NCBI GenBank assembly: GCA_029204225.1
Contig: CM055093.1
Coordinates: forward strand, 1,595,155-1,659,154
DNA length: 64,000 nucleotides
Source of the DNA: Diphasiastrum complanatum
Lineage: Eukaryota; Streptophyta; Lycopodiopsida; Lycopodiales; Lycopodiaceae
Direction: 5' to 3'
Part shown: one piece after another, positions 1 to 9,800 of the stretch
Layout of the letters: each line of letters starts with the position of its first letter
Numbering within the stretch: the stretch's first letter is position 1
The notes under the pieces: model-generated
The model's database searches: none
What the model was told of the DNA's origin: nothing
The model's input: only the letters and a program-made list of their open reading frames with translations
Translations under genes and position numbers: made by a program

Positions 1-361
<361 letters not shown>

Positions 362-379
362 TGGCGCCGTTGTTGGGGA
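362..379 (+). promoter_or_regulatory. primer binding site, tRNA-Asp type (gypsy copy A)
   Basis: The sequence TGGCGCCGTTGTTGGGGA matches the complement of the 3' end of plant tRNA-Asp (TGGCGCCGTTGCCGGGGA) except at one base. This PBS is common in plant Ty3/gypsy elements. It marks the start of the internal region of copy A. Confidence 0.75.
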
Positions 380-1540
380 GCTACTCCAATTTTTTAGTTT
401 GCAGCATGTTTGTTGGATGGTTAGCTTGCATTAGGCATCTTGTCGTGGCATTAATAGTGTTAAATCTGCATTTAGGGTTAGTTTGGGAGTGATTTTGCCT
501 GATTTCAGTGGATTTGCTTGTTTGAAATCTAATCTGATTTTAGAATATGGAAAGCTATTCAGATCACCAATCTTAAGATCCATTTGGATCTGAGATATCA
601 GAAAAGACAACAAAAATCGGTCAAATCTACCAGATTTTGGTCAAAAGGAGGCAAAATTTATCATCAGAGCCCTCTTTCAGAAAACATTCGTCGAATTGCA
701 GGCACCTTCGGTTTGATCACAGAACCTTCAGTTTGAAGGGTGAACAATCCTTCCTAGTAGATTTCCAGGAAAACATAAAAAAAACCACCAAAAAATATGC
801 AAAAATCACCAAAATCCTAAAAATCAGAAAAAGAGCCTTCGCCCGATTCACTGTGCATAGGTGTGGTTCAGATCTATCTACTGCCAGGTCGGTGAAGAAT
901 AATATCAGAAATAGAAGGTTTCTCAAAGGATCAGTGGTCATACTGTTATATTTTTGTCAAAAGTCTCTTTTTTGCAAAAATACCAGTATTACTCTTGATT
1001 CTTTGTCAGAACCTTCACCAAGTTTTCAAATTATTCTATTTATAGTAATTTACTATTTTAGAGTTCGGCGAACATTCATTCTATCCGGGTCATAGAAAAT
1101 CTCTATTTTGACCCTCGTCAAACTATAGTTGTACCTTAGCTTTATCTGTTTCAGATTTTCAGTCTGAGAGTTTGGCAAAGGTTATTTTCATAGAATTTGT
1201 CAGAAAAGCTTGATCAGAGAGTTTTTATAAAAAATAACACTGTTGAACATTCGCCGAGTCAACCTTCGCCTAAAGAACCTTTGCCAATTATATTTCTAGG
1301 TTCTGATTTTCCATATCAAGTCTCTATCAAATTTTGGGTCAAATCTGATTCAGTCTTATTTTGATTCTGAGAATTTTTCATTTTTGAGAAGTATCAATCG
1401 GTTGATCTTAAGAATATTTTTCATGGTATAGGAATCTGATTCTTGTCAAGTGGAAGAGATCTAGCAGATCTGATCTGAGATAAGTTCCTGATTGAAAATC
1501 TAGATCCAATCTCATTGTCTGCTTGATTTAATCTGTTAAG
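380..1540 (+). other. 5' leader of gypsy copy A
   Basis: This is about 1.16 kb of non-coding sequence between the PBS and the gag ATG. It contains recurring TTCGCC/GGCGAA words. A roughly 100-bp piece (729-831) reappears inside a Copia gag at 44,397-44,497. The short reading frames here show no recognisable protein. Confidence 0.55.
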
Positions 1541-2403
1541 ATGGCTGCCCCTGGAGGTGCTCCTCAGGATGTCAATCCAATCATTGTTAGGAGAGCACCC
1601 CGTTTGGATCTACCCAAATACAATGGATTAACAGATCCAGTTAGATTTTTTCAGATCTATTCTCAATCTTGTGAAGTCTATGGAGAAGTTTTTCCCCAAG
1701 ATAAACTTAAGTTTTTTTTCTATGGCCTTAACAGGCGCAGCACAAGATTGGTACTATAATCAAGATGAAACTGAACATACAGATTGAGAGACTGTCAAAC
1801 GAGCGCTTATCACACGGTTCAAACCTCAGAAGTTTATGGAAGACTCTTTTCTACTTTTAAGTAAAATTAAAATGGGAAAGCAAGAAATGATTCGAGATTA
1901 CATTGAACGGGTAAAACGCCTCAGATCTGAGTGTGAACCTGAGTTTATTAACGGAAATGCCATGATTATGTGGTTTTTGTCAGGTCTACCTAAAAGGATC
2001 AGACGTGAGTTGAAACGCCATAATGAGTACGCAATTTTGCAAAATGCTATGGATGATGCAATTCGGGAGGTGGATGAAGATTCAGACAATGAGCCGAATA
2101 TCAGTATGTTGTCTTATACATCAGGACAGACCACTACGGCATCCACCAATATTGTATCAATGAATGTCAATGCTACTGTAGAGATGATGCTCAATGAGTT
2201 TGAAAAACTCAGGAAAAATCAGCAGAAACAGATGGAAAAGTTGTAGGCACAATTTGATGAGAAGATCAAAGCATTGGAAGATTTCCATGGACAAGCGAAC
2301 AAGAAACCTAAGAAATTTGCAAAGACTTTTCCTACTAGAGAAAATGTCTGGTGTTCTATTTGTACATTAAATCACATAGTGAATGAGTGTCATCTCTTGC
2401 AAC
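1541..2403 (+). pseudogene. Ty3/gypsy Gag relic (copy A)
   Basis: The start at 1541 gives MAAPGGAPQDVNPIIVRR, comparable with the minus-strand copy near 14,057. The next part is retrotransposon Gag: a LPKYNG segment, an AAQDWYY segment, then an ITRFKPQKF segment leading to GLPKRIRRELKRH. An extra T in the run near 1710 shifts the frame, and the TGA at about 1786 interrupts the new one. A zinc-knuckle-like CSICTLNHIVNEC motif lies at about 2352-2390. Beyond about 2403 the reading switches abruptly to Copia Gag. The copy cannot make an intact Gag. Confidence 0.8.
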
Positions 2404-3876
2404 AGATGGCCGCTATCGGATCAGTCATAGACGATCAAGATGCAATTATGACATTGCTTTCAAGCTTGCCCTCTACATATGAGAAATGGGTGATGATCAT
2501 ATTGACACACTCAAATTTAACTCTTACTAGAGTTATCACTATGTTGCTGCAAGAAGATAATCGAAGAAGTCAAGACACTTCGTCTACTTCCTCCTCTCAG
2601 GCTCTATTTGTCAACAAGGCTTGAAGCGACAGAAGCAGAAAAGCTCCAAAAAGGCTACAACGAATCAGAAGTCGACTCAAAGTCAAGCACAATCATCAGA
2701 TCAACAATTGAAGAAGAAGATGTTTTGCAGGTATTCCAAGCGCAATAACCATGAAATCAAGGATTGCCAAATTTCCCAAGCAAAGAACGCAGCCAAGCAA
2801 CCTGATCAACAAGCAAACACAGTCTCATCATCTCCCCAGGTCAAAGTGGATGAAGGCGCATTCATGGTCAAAGATCACAGTGCATTTTTAGATGATTCAT
2901 GGTTTCTGGATTCTGGAGCAACTCAAATATGATCAATCAATGTGAGATCTTCAACTCCTACACGCCTTACAACACGAAGAAATTTGTTCATCTTGGTGAC
3001 AATAGTACTCACACTATTGAAGGTGAAGGTAGTGTAAGATTGCGATTCCAGCATGATCAATTCAAACCATATCAAAGGTCTTATATGTTCCTAAACTCTA
3101 GGCGAATCTATTATCAGTAAGTAGAATTACAGATTTAGGTCATAAGGTAGAATTCAAATCTGATCATTGTAGAATTATTGATAGGAGTGATAAGATCCTT
3201 GCACTCAACAAGAGACAAGGTTACTTATATAGATTGTCATTTGCCGCTGCAGCAGATTTGAAAATACATCAAATGGATGTACAGACGACATATCTCAATG
3301 GAGTTATCAAAGAAGACATTTACATGGTGCAACTTGAAGGTTATATTATCGAGGGTAAACACAATCATGTGTGTAAACTCCATAAGGCACTTTATGACTT
3401 GAAGCAATCTGCTTGAGCATGGTTTCAAAGCATCAATATTTTTCTTATTGATCACGGCCATACACCTAGCTCTTTAGATTCAAAGCAGTGCAGCATTCTT
3501 TTATCATTATCACTTTGTACGTAGATGATACATTGCTTCCCAACAACAGTACCGATTTGATAAAAGAAGCCAAGATAATGCTATCTTTCAAATTTGACAT
3601 GACCGATCTGGGTGAAGCTCATTTCTGCCTTGGTATACAATCCACAGAGACAGAAAATAGAAGTTGGTCTACATTACACAACAGAGGTACATCTACAACA
3701 TTTTAGTCAGATATAATCTGATGAATTGCAAGTTAGCTCTCTCACCAATGGAACCAGGACTCAAATTGTCAAAGGACCAGTGTCCTCACACAATTCATGA
3801 GAAGCAGCAGATGCGTGAGTATCCTTACCATTCTATTATAGGATCTCTTATGAATTACACGGAGTTTACAACAGTG
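2404..3876 (+). pseudogene. Ty1/Copia gag-pol relic, integrase missing
   Basis: The order of remains is as follows. A Copia Gag segment (SLPSTYEKW, about 2465) comes first. A damaged zinc knuckle (CRYSKRNNHEIKDC) follows. An aspartic protease start comes next (SWFLDSGAT, about 2899-2925), truncated by a frameshift. At about 3235 the sequence jumps to reverse transcriptase, with a DVQTTYLNG segment, DLKQSA followed by a stop, and a YVDD box at about 3520. It ends after IIGSLMNY near 3860. The integrase core is absent and there are several stops and frameshifts. It is joined directly to the gypsy Gag zinc-knuckle segment upstream, so it is either an insertion that lost its LTRs or a recombination product. 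Confidence 0.8.
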
Positions 3877-4300
3877 TCACATTTTTTGTGTGACAGAAAT
3901 CTCGTGTAAAATCACAGTGTTGCATTTTCGTCTTTTCAAAAGAGCCTCAAATGTTAAGGAAATGACATTGGCAAAGTGTGGGGCAACCCTAAATGAGATT
4001 TAAGGGACTTTCGTCTTTTTCTCCCTTTTCGCGAAAACCCCGACAGTGTCGCCTATGGCAGTTTTAGTTCATTTATGCAAAGCTACCGTTTTGGTTCATT
4101 TATGCAGACAAAATATTTACGGCCAATTCATCGCTTATCAACAATCAATGATAAGGACCAGATGGATGTCAACTGATCACCAACCAACTACCGATCACAT
4201 TTGATGACCTAATTTTTTAGTATAAATAGTTGTTCATATTCATACAATAATCTAATCTAAAATCATCTGAAATTCATTGAAAATATCCTGACTTCTTCCT
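3877..4300 (+). repeat. candidate LTR with TATA box, upstream of gypsy copy B
   Basis: It starts with TG inside a short inverted repeat (TGTCACA...TGTGACA). It contains a TATAAATAG box at about 4221, and gag homology begins at about 4430 downstream. That is the order expected for a 5' LTR followed by a short leader. No second copy and no clear PBS were found, so the right edge is a guess. Confidence 0.3.
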
Positions 4301-4429
4301 GCAGTAAGCTTGCTGTCAGCTTCTGGAGAGACAATGCGTGAGTATTGCACAGAAGCAATACTAGGTTGTCGTAAGATGATGGAAGACTGGCAAGAAGAGA
4401 CATCGTTGAGTCTTCTTCTGAAATAGGAG

Positions 4430-6004
4430 AACCTATGGCAGCAAGTCAACAACTATTTCAATTCATTAAGGTGATCGTGGACTGAGGTGCCTTCCTTCAT
4501 CTTGAGTGTGAGGAAGCTGCAGCCCAAGATTGGTTTTTCAACCAATCGGCCAAAGAAAAAGCCATGTGGTAAGGGATTAAAGCGGCGTTCATTACCCACT
4601 TTAAACAAGGAAGTTCCTCAAAGGTCCATTCCTCCTACTGAGCAAAATCAAGATGGGAAAACAAGAAAGGGTGTGGGACTACATCAAACGGGTCAAGCAT
4701 CTACAATCCGAGTGCAAACAACCCTAACTCTTGATCATGCGATGATCATGTGGTTCCTAGTGGGATTACCATGAAGCATCAGAAGAGAGTTAAAACACCG
4801 AGAGCGGTATGCTATGTTGTAGGAAGCCATGGAAGATGCCATCGGGAAAGAAGATGAAAGATCAGATGATGATTCAAGCCATAACTATCCAACGATCCAT
4901 CATCCACACTCCCTCGGTGGCATTGACTTCCAACACTTCCAATATTTCAAACGATCTGCTAATGGAACAACTTATGTAACTTCCATTGATTGTATGGCTA
5001 GGCATACATGTCATCTGGATTCAGATTTAGAACCCAACACTTCATCTTTCAAGGGATACACCCTAGAAATGCCAACAACATGGGTGACCATGATCACTGT
5101 GGTATGGTTAGCAACGAACTCATTCCAAAGCAAGTCAAAGATGATTTAGTACCTTGGAAACATGTCTTTTTATATAATGAAGAAGCTGAGCTAACAAAAA
5201 AATAGATAATACAACACATGGATCTAGAGCGATTTGGAATGCAGAAGTTACCAGCTCAACCTCCTCAGAAATTGCCATTGGCTAAGGTTTCTAAGGTCGA
5301 ACCACCTACTACTAATAAAATTTTTTTTATGATAAAACAACAATACAATCAGGTGATCCGTTGGAGTGATTTGTCCGAAGAAGCAATAGCTATGGTAGAT
5401 GTGGATATTTAACCACGAGGTGAATATTAAGCCAATTTCTCAGAAGGACAACAAGGATACAGCCCGTTTTGTAGACAGAAAGGGAAAAAAGAAATTTCTA
5501 GATTTCTTGAAATCCATCCGGTTGGAACAAGATTCAACATCATCATCACAGATGACTGAAAAACTACATCTCACTAGTCGTGCTAAAATCAATCTGTTGA
5601 AGGAGGAATCTCGTAGAGCACTAGTTCAGGAGATGCTAGAAACTTTCAAAAATTATACTTTAGACGGTGTAGTGATATGCTACCAAAGGAACAAAGAGAG
5701 CCTAATAAGGATCAAGAAGCTAAGGAACAAGTCTTCGAAGGTCCCAGCGCATATGCAACCGATGAACTTAGCTGAGCCGGGTGAAGAAGAAAAGATCGGT
5801 CACGTGGGAGCACAGTTGATGCCCACTCGGTTTACACAACTATGTAATCTGTTAGTGGAATACAAGGACTGTTTCGCATGGACTTACAAAGATCTAAAGG
5901 GCATACCACCAGCCATAGTCTAGCACACCATACCCTTGGTGGACAGAGTAGTCCCCAAGGTGAGCCGTTATTATCGCTGCAATCCTAACTACACCAAGTT
6001 AATC
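4430..6004 (+). pseudogene. Ty3/gypsy gag-pol relic (copy B, left part)
   Basis: Gag remains are AAQDWFFNQ (about 4527), AAFITHFKQ (about 4590) and AMIMWFLVGLP (4740-4772), followed by an acidic tail near 4830-4880. These match gypsy copy A and the minus-strand gag at 13.3-14.1 kb, so all three belong to one family. From about 5220 to 5420 there is pol-like linker sequence. The beginning of reverse transcriptase follows (LLVEYKDCFAWTYKDLKG, about 5850-5905). Stops and frame changes are frequent and no protease active site could be read. At about 6005 the RT stops where an antisense ankyrin fragment begins. Confidence 0.75.
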
Positions 6005-6445
6005 AAATAGGAGTTGATTAGGATCAACTCCATGGCTGAGAAGCAATTCTGCCATCTCCTTGTACCCTTTTTTGGACACCTCATGCAAGAATGTGTTCCC
6101 GCTTTTGTTTATATACTTCACGTCTGCTCCCATTTCTGATATTAGTATTTTGGCCATCTTTGTCTTGCCATATTTACAGAGGTAATGCAAGGGAGGGCTG
6201 ACATTCGAATTTAGCTAATCAGGTGTATCATTTTTGGTCTTTACGCGTCCTTTTACAAGATCCAGGAGTTGTTCATGGCCATTTTCGCATATTATGTGCA
6301 AGGGATGGAAAAAGCCGTAGAGCTTCTGATCAAAGCTGTAACCCAATTCAAGGAGTTTCTTAACAACTTTAATGCTTCTATCAGAAGCTGCTTGACGCCC
6401 ATTTCATTATGAAATCGAGCATATAGAATGAGTATTTCTAGTAAA
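6005..6445 (-). pseudogene. ankyrin-repeat protein fragment inside a gypsy element
   Basis: Read on the minus strand, this translates to ankyrin-type repeats. A LHYLCKYGKTKMAKILI unit is followed by a unit containing SGNTFLHEVSKKG, then AELLLSHGVDPNQLL. Further upstream on that strand lie KVVKKLLELGY and LHIICENGHEQLLDLV, separated by one frameshift, and a TAG interrupts the frame near 6215. Ankyrin repeats mediate protein-protein contacts in many plant proteins, and the parent gene cannot be named. The fragment lies between RT N-terminal (left) and RNase H/integrase (right) sequences of the same plus-strand gypsy element, which places it inside the retroelement. It has no ATG-to-stop context of its own. 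Confidence 0.7.
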
Positions 6446-6447
6446 TA

Positions 6448-6840
6448 AAACTTGTAACGCAGGACAAGTCACACGTTGGTTACTATTGTTGTTGGAGTTT
6501 GATTTCGTGATAGTGGTACACAAGGGGAAGCAACATCATATGGCAAATCATGTGTCGCGAGTCAAAGGGAAGGAAATCGCAACCCAGCTTGATGATGAGC
6601 TACCAGATGCTGCCTTGTTTTATATTAATACAATACTAGAATGGGCTGCAAATATAGTTGAATATTTAATGCGGGGCCCAATCGGACAAAACATTAATCA
6701 AGGCGGAACAATAGAAGTTGATTCTTAAAGCTAGACCTTACAAGCAAATTGTCGACCAATTTTATCGACGAGGATCAGAAAACATCCTCAGAAGATATGT
6801 TCTTCCACATGAAATTGTTGGATATACTTCCTCTATTCTT
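6448..6840 (+). pseudogene. Ty3/gypsy RNase H end and integrase start (copy B, right part)
   Basis: The segment reads TRWLLLLLEFDFVIVVHKG then HHMANHVSRV (about 6466-6565), the usual end of gypsy RNase H. An acidic linker (LDDELPDAALF) follows, and in another frame a remnant like the integrase N-terminus (VDQFYRRGSENILRR, about 6750-6810). The same order is seen on the minus strand at 24.9-25.1 kb (LDDLPDA-like, QLYRRGADNVIRQC). It is truncated after about 6840. Confidence 0.7.
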
Positions 6841-7544
6841 CTAAATCCCAAGTTAATCTAGCCCTCACTAAGGTTATTCCAAGCTAGCATGGATATGGAT
6901 GCAAGAAAGACAGTCATAACATAGGATGAGTATTCTGAGGGTAAAATCCGCTCTTCTCTTGTTTCTCTATTTAGGAACTGAATCAACTGATGGCTTAACC
7001 TAACTCAAATGATGACTTAACCTAAAACCCAACTTCACAAAGGCTTAACCTACTTGTGAAAGGCCAACAATAAAATAAACTAATTAACTTGGTTCATAGG
7101 AAAAAATTATAATACACAGTGTAACAGTTATAAAATCATCATGGAGGAGAACTCTCAATGAAAGAAGATAAAGCTCTATTATGCAAATGAGGTTCTACCT
7201 CTAAAATGGACTCTTCCACTCCTATATATACTTGGAGTGGTGGTCACTTAAAAAAGGCACTATGGGACAAGTAGACCACATAGGCTTAACTTAATTAAAT
7301 TGTTGCCATGGGACAAACCCCCAATGGACCATAACAACTGAACTAACTTAAGTTGAACTTATTTATACTAGCTTAAGTTCCAATGTTCTAGACTTAGGCT
7401 TAGAACTAAATAGCTTTAAGTCGTTACAACATGGCGTAAAGGCCTAAACTTAACTAAGCCAGTTCTAGGCTTAAGTCTGTATCCTTTTCAAGATGGCTTG
7501 AATATTCCTTGGAATATCAGCCTACATTATCCCCTCTGTCAAAA
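6841..7544. other. no gene recognised; decayed spacer
   Basis: This stretch has no supported reading frame. It contains clusters of GGCTTAACCTA-like words at 6,990-7,060 and CTTAAGTT/GGCTTA words at 7,330-7,470. They resemble, by eye, the GGCTTACCCAACTA repeats at 15.3-15.6 kb, so it may be decayed LTR of the same gypsy family. A TATATATA run lies at about 7232. Confidence 0.4.
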
Positions 7545-8222
7545 GATTGGCGGTCCCATGCCAATTGCCACTACCTGTTGTCTTGTCTGGTCTTCTCGCA
7601 GCTCTGCATTGATGGTGACCTAGATTTTATGAACTTCTCTGCCAATCTGTTCCATTCTCTTAAATAGAATTTTGCCCAAAAATGGTTGCGGCCTATAGTA
7701 ATCAAGCATGTTCTGTAGACACCCGTACACGTACCAACATTCAACCATGTCAACGTGAAGTTCGTTGGTGATCACCACTCGATAGTAAAGCCTTGTCCGA
7801 CACTAAAGCCTTGCCACATTGATGTGATCCACGGGGTATGCTTAGGGACTTATTTAGATCCAAAACGATTGGCGGCAGATCTCTATCCCAGAAACAATTT
7901 AAGGTAGAAAGGAATGATATTAGGCTTCAATTCTCTGCAAAGTACCTAACATGGTGGTCCGGATTTGTGTGATGTCTCCAGTAGAAGTAGTTGCAATTGG
8001 CCACAAAATCGGTCGCTGGATCATCGTCTCAACTTCTTTAGGTAGAATTGGTTAATATATTTTATTAGGAACCCTTTCTGGTGTGAATACTTCCCTGCGC
8101 CTTATGGGATATAATATGTTGGATTGATGTGCATGCAAGTTGGTGCCGTGATATATCTCTCGAAAGCATGTACATTTTTCAACATCATAGCACGTCGCCA
8201 TGGAGGTTGCGGCTCCAATGCT
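7545..8222 (-). pseudogene. decayed antisense reading frame of unknown function
   Basis: Translating the minus strand gives long protein-like runs separated by single stops or frameshifts. One open stretch of 44 codons (about 8051-7922) begins PILPKEVETMIQRPILW. A second run (about 7775-7640) contains VDMVECWYVYGCLQNMLDYY then KRMEQIGREVHKI. A third upstream run contains LKNVHAFERYITAPTCMH. I do not recognise the family. Its orientation is opposite to the gypsy copy B remains just upstream. It could be an additional antisense ORF of the retroelement or a captured host gene. Confidence 0.45.
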
Positions 8223-8606
8223 AACACTATCAGAAAGAGTATACCCGCCACAGTCCTCTTAGTTTGGATATGCTTTGTTAAACTCCTCTGACATTAACAT
8301 CTATCGGCTAGGATTCTTCGGCGTAATTCTATGTCGTACCTCTGTAGTTGTGGTAAGTGTGGGTGGTGGAGGGTTAGGTGTGGTTGTGAAAAGTTCACGG
8401 GGGAGGGTTGGGTATTTGCGGAGTAGATAAGTAGTGGATGGTGAATAAGGTCGAGTTTTGAGGTAGTGAGGTGATTGTTCATGTGGTGGAGAGAGGGGTG
8501 TGTCATCGAGTGGAGGTGATGAGGCTTGATAAGTGGTGTTAGGGTGAGTGGCAGTGGGGTTAGGCTCTTCAGCTGAGATGCCTCGTTTGTGGTTTGTGGT
8601 AGTACC
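8223..8606. other. strand-asymmetric G/T-rich stretch, no gene recognised
   Basis: From about 8300 to 8580 the plus strand is very rich in G and T (GGTGG, GTGG, GAGGG words), so the minus strand is C/A-rich and translates to a Pro/Thr/Ser/His-rich frame of about 90 codons. Low-complexity composition alone can explain that frame. It might be a decayed proline-rich linker, but no motif supports it. Confidence 0.4.
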
Positions 8607-9162
8607 CATGGACAAACTAACTATTGATTTCCAAAATGCTATGAAAAATATTGCTGATAATTTTTTTTCCAACAAGAGAAAATGTCTGGTGTCCTATCTG
8701 TTCACAGAATCACACTGCTAATGAGTGCCCCCAACTAAAAACCCATTTCCCATTAGCACCCAGACCTATGTATCAGCATTACTGCCCCTTCACTCCACAA
8801 CAACTCATGCCACCACCAAGAGTTTATCATCCACAACCAATCAGCAGTTTGTCGTTAATCAATCTATTTCACAACCAGCTATGCATTTTTTTGATCCAAA
8901 TTCCATAGATCCAGCAACTTATTTTGTGGACGACACTACTCCAACATGATACTCCTCTGAACCAGTGGTATATTATCCGTATGATCCTAATGCCCCGATC
9001 TACGATCCAAACCAAGTTGTGTTTGCGACACAACAATTTCTCGCAATACGCAGATGCTTTATCTGTGTAGTAAACATTTCAGTATTCGCTGCCCAGACAC
9101 CAACTTGTGAAAATTGTGGCATTGAACACCATGTTAAGGATTGCCCTTCATGCTTGCTCTGA
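8607..9162 (+). pseudogene. Ty3/gypsy Gag C-terminus with two zinc knuckles
   Basis: After an MDKLTIDFQNAMKNI segment the frame reads TRENVWCPICSQNHTANECP (about 8675-8735), nearly the same as the copy A zinc knuckle near 2350. A Pro/Gln-rich linker follows, then a second knuckle CENCGIEHHVKDC (about 9106-9144). All have CX2CX3HX4C spacing. A stop follows at about 9162. This is an isolated gag 3' piece of the same gypsy family as copies A and B. Confidence 0.7.
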
Positions 9163-9600
9163 CACAGTTGTGCTACTTCTGGGAGATTTATTGATTGACG
9201 TTTGTTATGTGAGTCTGATTATGTGTTGGTAAGTTCGTAACCTATGTCGTTTTGTGATCATGTTCTTTAGTTTGCTCATCTTTTTACTTTTCTTTTTACA
9301 CTCTTTTACATTATGTTTTTTCTTGCATGTCTGTTAGTCAAAGAATCTTTAAAGTACTCAGGCGTAACTTTACAGCTTCTATTCCAAAACTTTCAATTAT
9401 TGTACAGAGTCAGAAAGATCACACAACAACACTACCTTGTGCACCGCCATTATCACCATACTCCATCAGATATTATCTATCGGTGTGCGACCAACACAAA
9501 TTATCTTCACAAGCGATGTTGTGCAACCCCAAAGCATAATTCAAATGTGAGAAAAAATCACTACTCAGAAGACACAAGCTAGAGACCACTCGCACAAGCT

Positions 9601-9800
9601 TCCAAGCAGTATTTTCTTATGAGTGGACTCCCAAGACACAACATACAGATTGGAGAAATGCAATTAAGGGGACTTCACAACAAATGTTCTATTTGGAAAC
9701 AAATGGAGCACATTATCAAGATGCAAATATTATCCAACAAATTTTTCAGAATACCCCACATTTGATTGAACTGTTTTCTTCTTCCCCATATCGCGACTAG
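9601..9800 (+). pseudogene. open fragment downstream of gypsy Gag, function unknown
   Basis: An open stretch of about 60 codons ending at the TAG at 9798-9800 contains SYEWTPKTQHTDWRNAIKG and ends FSSSPYRD. It reads like protein and follows the gag fragment by about 440 bp of broken sequence, so it may be the rest of the same gypsy ORF. No domain was recognised. The reading frames between 9163 and 9600 are short and show nothing recognisable. Confidence 0.3.
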
